From Methylobacterium currus (GTDB taxonomy: Bacteria > Pseudomonadota > Alphaproteobacteria > Rhizobiales > Beijerinckiaceae), in the NCBI RefSeq assembly GCF_003058325.1, contig NZ_CP028843.1, positions 1,603,501 through 1,667,500 on the forward strand: a DNA stretch of 64,000 nucleotides, in the 5' to 3' direction. Both the position numbers and the translations under genes were made by a program. The number at the start of each line of letters is the position of its first letter. Position 1 is the first letter of the stretch. Shown piece after piece: positions 1 through 9,168 of this stretch. The notes under the pieces are model-generated. The model was not told the origin of the DNA, did not search any database, and was given only the letters and a program-made list of their open reading frames with translations.

Positions 1-45
1 CCGGCGGGCGAGGCCGTCGGTGGGATCGGGCGCGGGCATCGTCAT
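1..45 (-). CDS. 5' end of an unidentified gene (partial)
   Basis: On the minus strand an ATG at 45 opens a frame that runs off the window after 15 codons (second ATG at 39). The residues are MTMPAPDPTDGLARR. Nothing can be said about function. The bases between it and the next gene (46-180) would hold a divergent promoter. The call rests only on an open frame next to a plausible intergenic gap. Confidence 0.35.
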   Translation of the reverse strand, partial: MTMPAPDPTDGLARR

Positions 46-180
46 CGGACCAGCCTATACGGCATCCGGATGCACCTCACTCCTGACGCAAGGGCAGGAA
101 ACCGGCATCCGGCGGTGCCGTCCCCAGGTTTCTTCCATCTAAGTCTTTGTCACGGACGCACTTTCCGCAAAACTCGATGC

Positions 181-1200
181 ATGCTGGCGAATAGGGCGCC
201 AGGGGTGCGGGCAGCGAGGCGGTGGAGCGTGCGGGACGGAAGTGGGCGTTGGCGGCTCGGCGTGGCGGCTTTCGGGGCCGCCGCCATCCCGTTCGCGGTG
301 ATCGCGGCCCTCGATCCGCGCATCGGCCTGCTGCGCCCGCGCCCGGCCGCGGAGGCCCAGGGCCAGGGACCGGGCGCTCATTGGCAGCATTCCCGCGGGC
401 AGGATTCCCGCGGGCAGGAACTCAGCGGGCAAGAACTCATCGGGCAGGAACTCCGGGGGCAGGCTGAAGGGGCTTCCCAGCGTCCGGCCCGCCTGCCGCA
501 CCGGCCGTCATCGGGCGAGGAGCCGGCCCCCGAACGGCCCTGCCCGGTCTGCACGGCCGCGCCAGCGGGCCCCGACGGTCCGGCGTCGATCCGCGGCACG
601 CTCCCGGATTCGGACATCCAGATCCCCGACGTCTCGCGCGAGCGCAGCACCCAGCGCGAGCGGCTGATCGGCTGGACCGCCCATCCCGACCGGATCTCGG
701 GATCGGCCGCGAGCCTCGATCTGGTCGGCCTCGTCTTCACGGCGCCGCGCCCGCCGGGGGGCGGCTACCGGCCCCTGGCGGTCGACCTCGCGGGCGCGCC
801 CGACCGCGCCGTGGTGCTGGTGGCCGAGCAGCCCCTGACCGTCGCGCTGACCACCGTCCCGCCGGACCGCGCCGCTTCCCTCGGCGTCGAAGCGGGCGCC
901 GCCTTCACCCTCGCGGAGGGCCGCCCGGACCGGCTCGCTGGCTTCCGCGCCCTGCCCTATGGCGCCGCCGAGGTCGCGCCGGTGCTCGATCCCCTGCGAT
1001 TCGGGCCCGAGACCCTGCGCGGCTTCTGCGCCGCCCTACGGCTCTGGGCGATGCAGTTCGGCCTGCCGGCCCGGCGCATCCGCTACACCCTGGTCGAGAA
1101 CCCGACCCGGATCGCGCTCGCGGGCGAGGCGGTGCGGAGCGACGGCACGCCCCGCGGCAGGATCTCCGGCAGGCGGCTCGCCCGGCTCTGCCAAACCTGA
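181..1200 (+). CDS. Hypothetical membrane-anchored protein with pentapeptide repeat
   Basis: I do not recognise this protein. From the ATG at 181 it has a basic N-terminus, one hydrophobic segment (about residues 22-42), then a low-complexity stretch containing five tandem pentapeptides ending in GQ (388-462). A C-terminal globular half follows, with regular codon bias. The membrane segment suggests an inner-membrane anchor with the rest in the periplasm. The frame extends upstream to 70, but those residues look non-coding and no ribosome binding site supports either start. A long reverse frame at 378-740 is a shadow. Confidence 0.6.
   Translation: MLANRAPGVRAARRWSVRDGSGRWRLGVAAFGAAAIPFAVIAALDPRIGLLRPRPAAEAQGQGPGAHWQHSRGQDSRGQELSGQELIGQELRGQAEGASQRPARLPHRPSSGEEPAPERPCPVCTAAPAGPDGPASIRGTLPDSDIQIPDVSRERSTQRERLIGWTAHPDRISGSAASLDLVGLVFTAPRPPGGGYRPLAVDLAGAPDRAVVLVAEQPLTVALTTVPPDRAASLGVEAGAAFTLAEGRPDRLAGFRALPYGAAEVAPVLDPLRFGPETLRGFCAALRLWAMQFGLPARRIRYTLVENPTRIALAGEAVRSDGTPRGRISGRRLARLCQT
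388..462 (+). repeat. Five tandem 15-bp coding repeats
   Basis: Five consecutive 15-bp units, the first two reading TCCCGCGGGCAG at their 3' ends and the last three beginning GAACTC, encode HSRGQ, DSRGQ, ELSGQ, ELIGQ and ELRGQ. The array is in frame, so changes in copy number would add or remove whole pentapeptides. Confidence 0.85.
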
Positions 1201-1285
1201 TCCCCGCTGGCCTCGAATCCCCCGCTGATCCTGGGGCCGGTCCGCGACGGGATCCGGCGCGCTTGACGCCGTCCCGGTACGCCTT

Positions 1286-1297
1286 TACCGATCGGTA
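1286..1297. promoter_or_regulatory. Candidate TetR operator palindrome
   Basis: TACCGATCGGTA is a perfect 12-bp palindrome 17 bp upstream of the start codon of the DUF1348 gene, followed by an AGAGGAG ribosome binding site. The downstream cistron is a TetR-type repressor, and such proteins often bind short palindromes of this kind in their own promoter. The assignment is inference. Confidence 0.5.
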
Positions 1298-1314
1298 CAG
1301 AAGAGGAGCCCGCC

Positions 1315-1788
1315 ATGTCCGAGAGCCGCCCGCCGCTGCCGCCCTTCACCCGCGAGACCGCCCTCCTGAAGGTCCGCGCCGCCGAGGACGGCTGGAACGG
1401 CCGCAACCCCGAGAAGGTCGCCCTCGCCTACACGCCGGACAGCCGGTGGCGGAACCGCTCCGAGATCTTCCAGGGCCGCCCGGCCATCGTCGCGTTCCTG
1501 ACCCGCAAATGGGCCCGCGAGCACGAGTACCGCCTGATCAAGGAGATCTGGGCTTGGTCGGACACCCGCATCGCGGTCCGCTTCGCCTACGAGTTCCACG
1601 ACGCATCCGGTGCGTGGTTCCGTTCCTACGGCAACGAGAACTGGGAGTTTGCGGGGAACGGCCTGATGGCGGCACGCCATGCCAGCATCAACGACCTGCC
1701 GATCGCCGAGGGCGAGCGCCTCTTCCATTGGGACCGGGCCGGGCCGCGCCCGGCCGATCATCCCGGCCTGACGGAGCTGGGGCTCTGA
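1315..1788 (+). CDS. DUF1348 / NTF2-like protein
   Basis: This 157-residue protein matches the DUF1348 family, small cone-shaped NTF2/SnoaL-fold proteins. Recognisable family blocks include [28 protein letters not shown] and ASINDLPI. The length is typical of the family. No catalytic role is established for DUF1348. It is the first gene of a two-gene unit with the following TetR regulator, whose frame overlaps its stop codon. A palindrome lies just upstream, so the pair is probably autoregulated. An AGAGGAG ribosome binding site precedes the ATG. Confidence 0.85.
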   Translation: MSESRPPLPPFTRETALLKVRAAEDGWNGRNPEKVALAYTPDSRWRNRSEIFQGRPAIVAFLTRKWAREHEYRLIKEIWAWSDTRIAVRFAYEFHDASGAWFRSYGNENWEFAGNGLMAARHASINDLPIAEGERLFHWDRAGPRPADHPGLTELGL

Positions 1789-2366
1789 GGGCGCCCCAGA
1801 CCCGCGAGGCGATCCTGCCCCTGCTGGCGGAGACCTTTCGCGAGCACGGCTACGAGGGTGCGAGCCTGTCGGCGATCTCCCGGCGCACCGGGCTCGGCAA
1901 GGGCAGCCTCTACCACTTCTTTCCCGGTGGAAAGGAGGAGATGGCTGCCTGCGTGCTGACCGAGATCGAGACGTGGTTCGAGGTGCGGATGTTCCGCCCC
2001 TTGCGCGAGGATCCGGACCCCGCCACGGCTTTGCGCGCCATGCTGGCGGAGACGGACGTGTATTTCCGGTCGGGGCGGCGCGTCTGCCTCGTCGGCGCCT
2101 TCGCGCTCTCGACGACCCGCGACGCCTTCGCCAGCCGCATCGACGCCTATTTCGCCGCCTGGCGCGACGCGGTCGCCGCGGCCCTCGCCCGGGCCGGGAT
2201 GGCCGAGGCCCGCGCCCGCGACCTCGCCGAGGAGACCGTCACGTCGATCCAGGGCGCGCTGGTGACGGCGAGCGCGCTGCAGGATCCCGGCGTGTTCGGG
2301 CGGACCCTCGCCCGGCTCGCGACGCGGCTCGAGGCGGCGCTCGCCGAGAGCGCCGCTCACGCCTGA
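1785..2366 (+). CDS. TetR/AcrR-family transcriptional regulator
   Basis: The N-terminal 50 residues form a TetR helix-turn-helix (blocks [35 protein letters not shown]), followed by an all-helical ligand domain; about 193 residues in total. The only start near the domain boundary is CTG at 1785, which overlaps the TGA of the upstream gene, so translation is probably coupled; ATG, GTG and TTG are absent there. The exact start is therefore uncertain. Likely role: repressor of its own two-gene operon through the palindrome at 1286-1297. The ligand cannot be predicted. Confidence 0.8.
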   Translation: MRAPQTREAILPLLAETFREHGYEGASLSAISRRTGLGKGSLYHFFPGGKEEMAACVLTEIETWFEVRMFRPLREDPDPATALRAMLAETDVYFRSGRRVCLVGAFALSTTRDAFASRIDAYFAAWRDAVAAALARAGMAEARARDLAEETVTSIQGALVTASALQDPGVFGRTLARLATRLEAALAESAAHA

Positions 2367-2406
2367 CGCGAAAAGCGCCGGCCCCTCCCGGGGCCGGCGC
2401 CTCTGC

Positions 2407-2524
2407 TACCGCAGCGCCTTCGAACGGACTCGTTCGAAGGCGCTGGCTCAGCCCGAACGGGCGCCGGCGCTGATGCGCCGGACGCTTTCGCATCGACGTG
2501 TCGATGCGAAAGCGCGATGGTATG
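2407..2524 (+). repeat. Palindromic intergenic repeat, family A, copy 1
   Basis: About 118 bp between the convergent TetR and degP genes. It starts TACCGCAGCG and ends CGCGATGGTA, so its ends are inverted. Inside are a hairpin built on CGCCTTCGAA/TTCGAAGGCG and a second hairpin built on CTTTCGCATCGA/TCGATGCGAAAG. Reverse-complement and truncated relatives lie at 14087-14208 and 41000-41084. Confidence 0.85.
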
Positions 2525-2543
2525 ATCGATCCGGTGGAACCGC

Positions 2544-4085
2544 TCAGCCGTTCTTGCTCTGCAGGCCGACCGCCACGAAGCGGGTGCCCTTGTCGTTCTT
2601 GATCCGCATCAGCACCGCCTTGCGGCCGTCGTTCTCCGCGGCGCGGATGCGGGCGGCGACGTCGGAGAGGGTCGAGACCGGCTGGCCGCCGACATCGAGG
2701 ATGACGTCGCCCTCCTGGATGCCCTTGGCCGCCGCCGGGCCGTCCGGATCGACGCTCACCACCGCGACGCCCTCCTGGCCGGCCCCGACCTGGTCCGCCG
2801 GCGCCAGGCCCAGGCCCAGCCTCGGCTGGCTGTCGCCGCGGCGCCCGCCGCGATCGTCGAGGCTCGCCACCTTGGTGTCGTTCGGCAGCGTGCCGAGGGT
2901 CACCTGGGCGGTCTCGGCCTTGCCCCCGCGCAGATAGGCGAGGTCGACCTTGGTGCCGGGCTTCAGCGAGGCGATCTTGCGCGACAATTCGCGGGCATCG
3001 GTCACCGGCTCGGCGTTCACCGCCTGGACCACGTCGCCGGATTTCAGCCCCGCCTTGGCGGCGGGCGTGCCGTCCTGGGCGCTGGTCACCAGCGCGCCCT
3101 TGGCCTTGTCGAGGCCGAGGCTGTCGGCGATGTCCTTCGTCACCGGCTGGATCTGGAGGCCGAGATAGCCGCGGGCGACCTTGCCGTCGGTGCGCAGCTG
3201 GTCGACCACCGCCTGCACGGTTTCCGAGGGAATCGCGAAGGCGAGGCCCACGTTGCCGCCCGACGGCGAGGCGATCGCGGTGTTGACGCCCACCACCTCG
3301 CCGGAGACGTTGAAGGTCGGCCCGCCCGAGTTGCCCTTGTTGATCGGCGCGTCGATCTGCAGGAAGTCGTCGTAGGGGCCGGCGCCGATGTCGCGGCCGC
3401 GGGCCGAGACGATGCCGGCGGTGACCGTCCCGCCGAGGCCGAACGGGTTGCCGATCGCCACCACCCAGTCGCCGACCTGCGGCGCGCCGTGGGCGAGCTT
3501 CACGTAGGGGAACGGCGCGCCGTCGGTGACCTTGAGCAGCGCCAGGTCGGTCTTCGGGTCGGTGCCGATGATCTTGGCCGGCAGGGTGCGGCCGTCATCG
3601 AGGGTGACCTCGACCGTCTTGGCGTTGTTCACCACGTGGTTGTTGGTCACCACGTAGCCGTCGGCCGAGATGAAGAAGCCCGAGCCTTGCGCCGCGCCAC
3701 CGCCGTGGCGCTGCGGGCGCCCCATGCCGCCTCCCATGCCGCCATTGGGACCGCCCTCGCCGAAGCGGCGGAAGAACTCGCGCAGCTGCGGCGGCACGTT
3801 CTGAAGGTTCGGCCGGCCGCCGCCCTCCTCGTCGTCCGAGGCATCGTCCGAGAGCTTCACCTTCACCGAGACGACGCCGGGCTTCACCCGGTTGACGATC
3901 GGCGCGAAGCTGCCCGGCGGATGCTCGGCGGTGGTGATCGGGGTCTGCGGCAGGGCCTGGGCGTAGGCGGGGGTGCTCGGCGGCAGGAACGCGGTGCCCA
4001 GCGCGCCGGTGGCCACAAGGGTCACGGCCGCCACGGAGGCGAGGGCCTTGCGGTGGAAGCGGGAGGTCTCGGTATTCTGGGGCAT
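2544..4085 (-). CDS. degP: DegP/HtrA-type periplasmic serine protease
   Basis: The 513-residue product has an N-terminal signal peptide (hydrophobic stretch about residues 14-35) and a trypsin-like domain with the catalytic triad in VTNNHVV (His), TDLALL (Asp) and GNSGGP (Ser). Two PDZ domains follow. A Gly/Met-rich insertion lies ahead of the His motif. HtrA proteases degrade or refold damaged envelope proteins. I chose the ATG at 4085 because the signal peptide follows it directly; the frame extends to 4139 without a supported start. It is monocistronic, and a family A repeat lies just beyond its stop. Confidence 0.95.
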   Translation of the reverse strand: MPQNTETSRFHRKALASVAAVTLVATGALGTAFLPPSTPAYAQALPQTPITTAEHPPGSFAPIVNRVKPGVVSVKVKLSDDASDDEEGGGRPNLQNVPPQLREFFRRFGEGGPNGGMGGGMGRPQRHGGGAAQGSGFFISADGYVVTNNHVVNNAKTVEVTLDDGRTLPAKIIGTDPKTDLALLKVTDGAPFPYVKLAHGAPQVGDWVVAIGNPFGLGGTVTAGIVSARGRDIGAGPYDDFLQIDAPINKGNSGGPTFNVSGEVVGVNTAIASPSGGNVGLAFAIPSETVQAVVDQLRTDGKVARGYLGLQIQPVTKDIADSLGLDKAKGALVTSAQDGTPAAKAGLKSGDVVQAVNAEPVTDARELSRKIASLKPGTKVDLAYLRGGKAETAQVTLGTLPNDTKVASLDDRGGRRGDSQPRLGLGLAPADQVGAGQEGVAVVSVDPDGPAAAKGIQEGDVILDVGGQPVSTLSDVAARIRAAENDGRKAVLMRIKNDKGTRFVAVGLQSKNG

Positions 4086-4314
4086 CGGGGAGGGCTCCGT
4101 CTGGCGAGGGCCGCGCTCGCGGCCGGTCGATGGGGCCATTATGGTCGGCGGGCCTGACCGCGCCGTGGCCCGAAGATTACGGTTTGGTCAGGCACGTCCG
4201 GCCCTCCGGGCCGGCGGCACGCGGCGTCGGAACGCCGGGCCGCGATCCGGGCTTGACGGACGGCCCGCCCCGATCCCCGTCCCTCCCGGACGCCCCCGCA
4301 CCCCGAGGATTCCC

Positions 4315-4485
4315 ATGGACGTCGTCGTCTCGGTCATCTCCCTGCTGCTGGTGCTCGTGCTGATCGCCCGGGGCGTGCCGGGCCGCAACCTGCTGGTCGT
4401 GCTGGCGGTGGCGCTCGCCGTGGTGGTGCTGGTCGTCGGCATCGAGCGGGCCGGCCTGTGGCCCGAATCGTTCCACACCCGCTAG
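4315..4485 (+). CDS. Small two-helix membrane protein
   Basis: The 56-residue product starting at ATG 4315 consists of two hydrophobic segments (about 3-19 and 25-42) joined by a short basic turn (RGVPGR), with a polar tail. A GAGGATT stretch precedes the start. Such proteins are common in this group, but I know no function for this one. A family B repeat begins 18 bp after its stop codon. Confidence 0.6.
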   Translation: MDVVVSVISLLLVLVLIARGVPGRNLLVVLAVALAVVVLVVGIERAGLWPESFHTR

Positions 4486-4502
4486 GAAGCGTCTCCCGCC
4501 CG

Positions 4503-4607
4503 CTAAGCAGATCTCGCAAAAGCGGTGGCCGGTTTGCGGCAAAAATCCGCGACAAAACAAGACTCTGAGCGGACGAAGCGTTGGCCTGCCAACGCAAGTC
4601 TGCTTAG
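4503..4607 (+). repeat. Palindromic intergenic repeat, family B, copy 1
   Basis: 105 bp flanked by perfect 8-bp inverted ends CTAAGCAG and CTGCTTAG. It contains the hairpin GCGTTGGCCTGCCAACGC. A relative, roughly three-quarters identical by eye, lies in reverse orientation at 41111-41214. The element ends 9 bp before the start codon of the following deformylase-like gene and so forms its leader. It carries no ORF, so it resembles a MITE or REP-type element. Confidence 0.8.
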
Positions 4608-4616
4608 AAGGACCCG

Positions 4617-5114
4617 ATGCCCGCCCTCCCCCTGGTTCTCTACCCCGACCCGCGCCTGCGCCTGGCGGCGCCCCCGGTCACCGCCTTCGACGACGCCTTG
4701 CGCACCATCGCGGGCGACCTGCTCGACACGCTGCTCGCGGTCTCGGCGCTGGGCCTCACCGGCCCGCATGTCGGCGCGCCGGTGCGGCTGACGATCATCC
4801 GGGCCGGGCTCGACCTCGCGCCGCGGGTCTACGTCAACCCGGAGCTGGTCTTCACCTCGCCCGAGACCGCCCGCCACCGCGAGGGCAGCGTCTCGATGCC
4901 GGGCGTCGACGAGGAGGTCGAGCGGCCGGCCCGGGTGCGGGTGCGCTGGCGCGACCTCGACGGCACGGCGCACGAGGCCGAGGAGGAGGGCTTTTCCGCC
5001 GCCTGCCTCCAGCACGAGATCGACCAGCTCGACGGCCTGTTCTGGATCGAGCGCCTGTCCCGCCTCCGGCGCGAGCGGGTGTTCAAGCGCTACGCCAGGC
5101 TGCGGCGGGGCTGA
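4617..5114 (+). CDS. Peptide-deformylase-like protein lacking metal ligands
   Basis: The 165-residue product has the length and layout of peptide deformylase, including the N-terminal YPDPRLR block. Its three hallmark motifs are altered. Motif 1 (GxGLAAxQ) reads GLTGPHVG. Motif 2 (EGCLS) reads EGSVS at 89-93, so the metal-binding Cys is Ser. Motif 3 (HExxH) reads HEIDQ at 133-137, so the second His ligand is Gln. Only H133 and E134 remain. In active deformylases Cys and both His hold the metal, so this copy is probably inactive as a deformylase or has another role. The AGAAGG ribosome binding site overlaps the end of the family B repeat. Confidence 0.85.
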   Translation: MPALPLVLYPDPRLRLAAPPVTAFDDALRTIAGDLLDTLLAVSALGLTGPHVGAPVRLTIIRAGLDLAPRVYVNPELVFTSPETARHREGSVSMPGVDEEVERPARVRVRWRDLDGTAHEAEEEGFSAACLQHEIDQLDGLFWIERLSRLRRERVFKRYARLRRG

Positions 5115-5299
5115 GGCCCGCGGGGGGCTCCTTCCCCGGCCGGGCCTCCGGGAGCAGATCCGCCTTAACCGGACGGGAAGCCCCGCCCGGGCAGGCTGCC
5201 GGCCCGATCCTGATCCCGACGCGGGAACGGCCGGCCCGGCGCGGCCGTTACCGTGGCAATCCGGCCGCTCCGGCGGTCACCCCTTCGACGAGGACGCCG

Positions 5300-5584
5300 A
5301 TGCGCCATCTCCGCACCCTCCTGATCCCGGCCGCCCTGCTGGCGACCACGCTCGCGGCGTCCGCCCAGCCGGGCCCGGCCTACCGTTACGGCCCGCGCGA
5401 CATCGATGCCACCGGCACCGTCGGCGGCCGCGCCCCGTGGTCCGCGCCCTGGGTGTACGATACCGGCGGCGACAACGACCGCCGCCCCGAGCTGCCCGCC
5501 TACCAGCAGGGCGGCGGCCAGCAGACCGGCGGCCCGGCGCGCAACCTGCTGCCGGATGACGGGCTGCACATCTTTCCGCGGTGA
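5300..5584 (+). CDS. Small secreted protein of unknown function
   Basis: The 94-residue product has a clear signal peptide (MRHLRTLLIPAALLATTLA, cleavage near ASA-Q) and a polar mature part rich in Gly, Pro and Tyr. It is probably periplasmic. I recognise no family. It stands alone, and the convergent gene ends 37 bp after its stop. Confidence 0.6.
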   Translation: MRHLRTLLIPAALLATTLAASAQPGPAYRYGPRDIDATGTVGGRAPWSAPWVYDTGGDNDRRPELPAYQQGGGQQTGGPARNLLPDDGLHIFPR

Positions 5585-5621
5585 GCGCGGCGCGCGCGCT
5601 GCTCCCGGAACGGAGAGCGCG

Positions 5622-6575
5622 TCACCCCTCTCCCGCATGGGAGCGGGGATCCCGCGCCTGAACGAGGTCGGGCGACGCCAGGCCGTAGGCCTCCTCCGCG
5701 CCACAAGCCTCCTCTGCGCGGCCCGCCCCCCGCCGCACGCGCGCCCGCTCGCCGGCCTCGGCGGCGCATTTGCCGGCGTGGATCGCCCGGTTGACCACCT
5801 GGAGGTTCGGCAGGCCCCAATAGCCCAGGAGCTCGGGCCAGGGCCGCGCCCGCTCCTCGCGCCAGATCCGGTAGAGCGGCACGCGGTGGTCGACCTCGGC
5901 GGTGCGCAGCAGGCGCTTGCCGGACTCGGCGCAGCGATGGCCCTGGCGGCGCTTCAGCTCCTTCACGTGGTCGCTCGGGGCGATCCAGAGCTTCCAGGCG
6001 GCCACGCAGGCGGCATGCCAGGACGCATTGCGGTTGGGCGCGCCGGTCCCCCACAGGTCCCGGTGCCAGCCGAAGCGGTAGACCGGCTGGCCGCAGACGC
6101 AGCAATGCCCCTTGCCCCGATGGTGCGGCGCCTCGCGGAACGGCGCCGGCGGCATCCGGAAGCTGAACGGCAAGCCCTTCCTGGCCAAACCTTCCCCGGC
6201 TGACCCGGTCTCCCCCGAGCCTGTCTCGGCCAGACCCTCCCCGGCGGCGAGCCGCCAGGCCCAGCCCTCGGGCTGGCCCGACCGTGCCGCCAGCGCCCGC
6301 GCCAGCCGGTCGGCCCGTAGGATGTGGTGGCGCCAGTAGCTCTCCACGGCGAGGCGCGGTGTCGGCGGCACCAGCGGCCGCGCCAGGGCGTGGTGCAGCA
6401 CCGGAGCCGGGAACACGGCGGGCAGGGATTTCTCCAGCCGGGCCCGGGCGGCGGCGTTGCGCGCCTCGCGCCATGGCAGGGCCGCCGGGGACGGCGGTCC
6501 CGCCGGCCCGACCTCCTCCGCCGCCTGCACCTCGGCTGTCCTGGCCTCGGCTGTTCTGGACGCTCGCTTCGCCAT
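5622..6575 (-). CDS. HNH-endonuclease-like protein
   Basis: A CxxC zinc-knuckle-like segment (CCVCGQP) is followed by a C-terminal HNH-like core: an acidic-His pair (VDHRVPLYRIW), then LPNLQVVNRAIHAGKC with the later Asn and His. The arrangement suggests a beta-beta-alpha metal nuclease of the kind found as stand-alone HNH proteins near mobile DNA. The substrate is unknown. I prefer the ATG at 6575 (MAKRASRT), since upstream residues to 6647 look non-coding. A repeated Gly/Glu/Thr segment near residues 128-147 looks like slippage-derived filler. Confidence 0.65.
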   Translation of the reverse strand: MAKRASRTAEARTAEVQAAEEVGPAGPPSPAALPWREARNAAARARLEKSLPAVFPAPVLHHALARPLVPPTPRLAVESYWRHHILRADRLARALAARSGQPEGWAWRLAAGEGLAETGSGETGSAGEGLARKGLPFSFRMPPAPFREAPHHRGKGHCCVCGQPVYRFGWHRDLWGTGAPNRNASWHAACVAAWKLWIAPSDHVKELKRRQGHRCAESGKRLLRTAEVDHRVPLYRIWREERARPWPELLGYWGLPNLQVVNRAIHAGKCAAEAGERARVRRGAGRAEEACGAEEAYGLASPDLVQARDPRSHAGEG

Positions 6576-7004
6576 GCCGGTTCCGAATCGGCCCGCACCG
6601 GCCGGTGCCAGGGCATAACAGCGAAGCGTCTCCGCACCAACCGACACGATGCCCTAGGGTCCAACGGGATCGTGGCCGGCATGACGCGTGAATGCAACCT
6701 CTGACATCGGAAAATCGGTGCGCTCAATCGCAAAGAGGTGACGCGCGAGCAATTTTTTCTCCGATTGATCGGAGTTGTTCTGCCAATCTATGTCACATGA
6801 CATTTTTAATGCGAAAACTTTTCTGAATATTAGCGATTTATTAAAGAAATAAACGATAGGTTCGCTGCGGGTTCGAGCGCGGCGTCTTGAACGTGTCGCG
6901 GTCGGGTGCCGCTCCGGATGTTCATCCAGCCGTGTTCGTTTCACCGGACGTCCCGACGCCGAGCTGGCCTCCGTGTCGGCGGGACGTGCTCGAGGAGATC
7001 ACTC
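6576..7004 (+). other. AT-rich intergenic region ahead of the chemoreceptor
   Basis: 429 bp with a marked drop in GC between 6690 and 6860, unlike the surrounding DNA. It probably holds promoters for the divergent HNH and chemoreceptor genes. A minus-strand frame covers it but has no family features. I see no RNA gene here. Confidence 0.5.
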
Positions 7005-9002
7005 GTGAAGACGGGTATTCGCACGCGCCTCTACGGCGGTTTCGGCATTCTGGTGGTGCTGTCGGCGGGCATCGGCGGCTTCGCCGTGCACACGACCGAC
7101 GGGCTCACCGGCAGCTACGAGCATCGCGCCCGCCTCGAGCGGGTGGCGCTGAAGGTCTACACCATCAATTCCGAGACCGCGCGGCTGGCGAGCCAGACCG
7201 CGCAGTACCGCGCCGCACCGGAGCCCGGCGGGCTCGCCGCGATGCGGGCGACCGCGGACCACATCCACGCCGTGAGCGCCGAGCTCGCCGAGACCGCCTA
7301 CACCCCGTCCCGCAAGGCCCGCTACACCCTGATCGCCGAGACGGTGCAGCGCCTCAAGGCCGATCTCGATCGGCTCGGCCAGCTCGGCGCCGCCGCCCAG
7401 GCGGGACGGGGCAACCTGTTCACCGGCGGCGACGCCCTGACCCGGGCGACCGGCGCCCTCCTGGCCGAGGTCCGGGCGCTCGGCACCGCGACCGAGGCGG
7501 CCCGGGCCGCCGCGGTCGAGAGCGCGATGCTGCTGGTCCGGGTGGCGAACTGGCGCTTCCTCGCGGTCAAGGACCCGGCCGGCCCGGCGACCTTCCAGAC
7601 CAACGCCCGCAACGCCGAGGCGGCCCTGAAGGCCCTCGCCGACCTCGACGGGACCGGGACCCATGCCCGCTCGATCACCGCGGTCCGCGAGGCGTTGAGC
7701 TTCTACAGGACGCAGTTCGAGGCGACCTCGCGGGCGATGCTGGCGGAGGCCGAGCTCTACGACCGGGCGGCGCGGCCGAAATTCGAGGCGATCGACGCGG
7801 CCGGCACCGAGGCGCGCAGCTCGATCGAGGAGTCGGTGACCGAGATCTCGGCCGCGACCGCCGCCGCCGCCGGGACGGCGCGGATCACCCTGATCGGGCT
7901 CGCCGCCGCGGTGGTCGCCCTGGGCCTCGCCTTCGCGTCCCTGCTCGCCCGCGGCATCATCGGGCCGATCCGCGGCATGACCGGGGCGATGACCCGGCTG
8001 GCGGAGGGCGACCTCGCGGTCGAGGTGCCGTCCCGCGACGCCGTCGACGAGATGGGCGACATGGCCAAGGCCGTCGACGTCTTCCGCGCCAACGCGGTGG
8101 CGCGCCAGGAGATGGAGGCGCGGGCGCTGGCCGAGCAGTCGGACCGCGACCGGCGGGTCGCCGCCGTCGATCGCCTGGTGCGCGGCTTCGAGGCCGACAT
8201 CGTCGCCTCCCTCGACGTCGTCGCGGCCGCCGCCTCGCAGCTCGACGCCACCGCCCACGCGATGACCGGAGTGGCCGAGGGCACCAACCAGCGCGCCGTC
8301 GCAGTGAGCGCGGCCTCCGAGGAGACCGCCGCCAACGTGCGGACCGTGGCGGTCGCCGCCGAGGAGCTGGCGGCCTCGCTCCAGGAGATCGAGCGCCAGG
8401 TGCTGCGCTCGAACGAGATCGCGGGCCTCGCCCGCCGCGAGGCCGAGGCGACCGGCACCGCGATGGGCGACCTCGCCCGCGCCGCCGAGGAGATCGGCAC
8501 CGCCGTCACCATGATCTCGGCCATCGCCAGCCAGACCAACCTGCTGGCGCTCAACGCCACGATCGAGGCGGCGCGGGCCGGCGATGCAGGCCGCGGCTTC
8601 GCGGTCGTCGCCGCCGAGGTCAAGGAACTCGCCGGCCAGACGACGCGGGCGACCGACGCCATCGCGAGCCAGATCGCCCGGATCCAGACCGCGTCCGGCA
8701 GCGCCACCGGGGCGATCCGCCAGATCGGCGAGACCATCGTGTCGGTCAACGAGATCTCCGGAATCATCGCCGCCACGGTGACGGAGCAGGCCGCCACCAC
8801 CAGCGAGATCTCCCGCACCATCGGCGAGGCCGCCCGCGGCACGCAGGACGTCTCGGGCAATATCGGCCAGGTGACGGCCTCGGCGAGCGAGACCGGCCAC
8901 GCCGCCGCCCAGGTGCTCGACGCCGCCCGCAGCCTCACGGCCCAGTCGCTGAGCGTGAAGGGCCAGGTCGACCGGTTCCTGGCGGCGATCCGGGCGGCCT
9001 GA
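7005..9002 (+). CDS. Methyl-accepting chemotaxis protein
   Basis: The 665-residue chemoreceptor starts at GTG 7005 after a CGAGGAGATC ribosome binding site. The layout is a transmembrane helix near residues 9-28, a long helical periplasmic sensor domain, a second transmembrane helix near 290-315, then a HAMP domain ([18 protein letters not shown]). The cytoplasmic signalling domain has the conserved hairpin tip [20 protein letters not shown]. It should signal through CheW/CheA to the flagellar motor. There is no C-terminal CheR-docking pentapeptide. No che genes are adjacent, so it is an orphan receptor of unknown ligand. Confidence 0.93.
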   Translation: MKTGIRTRLYGGFGILVVLSAGIGGFAVHTTDGLTGSYEHRARLERVALKVYTINSETARLASQTAQYRAAPEPGGLAAMRATADHIHAVSAELAETAYTPSRKARYTLIAETVQRLKADLDRLGQLGAAAQAGRGNLFTGGDALTRATGALLAEVRALGTATEAARAAAVESAMLLVRVANWRFLAVKDPAGPATFQTNARNAEAALKALADLDGTGTHARSITAVREALSFYRTQFEATSRAMLAEAELYDRAARPKFEAIDAAGTEARSSIEESVTEISAATAAAAGTARITLIGLAAAVVALGLAFASLLARGIIGPIRGMTGAMTRLAEGDLAVEVPSRDAVDEMGDMAKAVDVFRANAVARQEMEARALAEQSDRDRRVAAVDRLVRGFEADIVASLDVVAAAASQLDATAHAMTGVAEGTNQRAVAVSAASEETAANVRTVAVAAEELAASLQEIERQVLRSNEIAGLARREAEATGTAMGDLARAAEEIGTAVTMISAIASQTNLLALNATIEAARAGDAGRGFAVVAAEVKELAGQTTRATDAIASQIARIQTASGSATGAIRQIGETIVSVNEISGIIAATVTEQAATTSEISRTIGEAARGTQDVSGNIGQVTASASETGHAAAQVLDAARSLTAQSLSVKGQVDRFLAAIRAA

Positions 9003-9168
9003 CCGCCCTCCTCCGGCGGCGGCCCCGGCCCCGGCCCCGGCGCGCCCGCGCCCGCGCCGCCCTGTTTCCCGGACGCTGCTGGTCCGCGGCGGAATGCCGC
9101 CTATCTGGATACGGCGACGCTCGCGGCGCCGCGAGGCGCCGCCCCCGGACCAGGAGCCTTGAGCCACC

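Noticed and set aside
6654..6944. 96-codon reverse ORF in the AT-rich gap
   Set aside because: No family, no ribosome binding site, and it overlaps the probable chemoreceptor promoter region.
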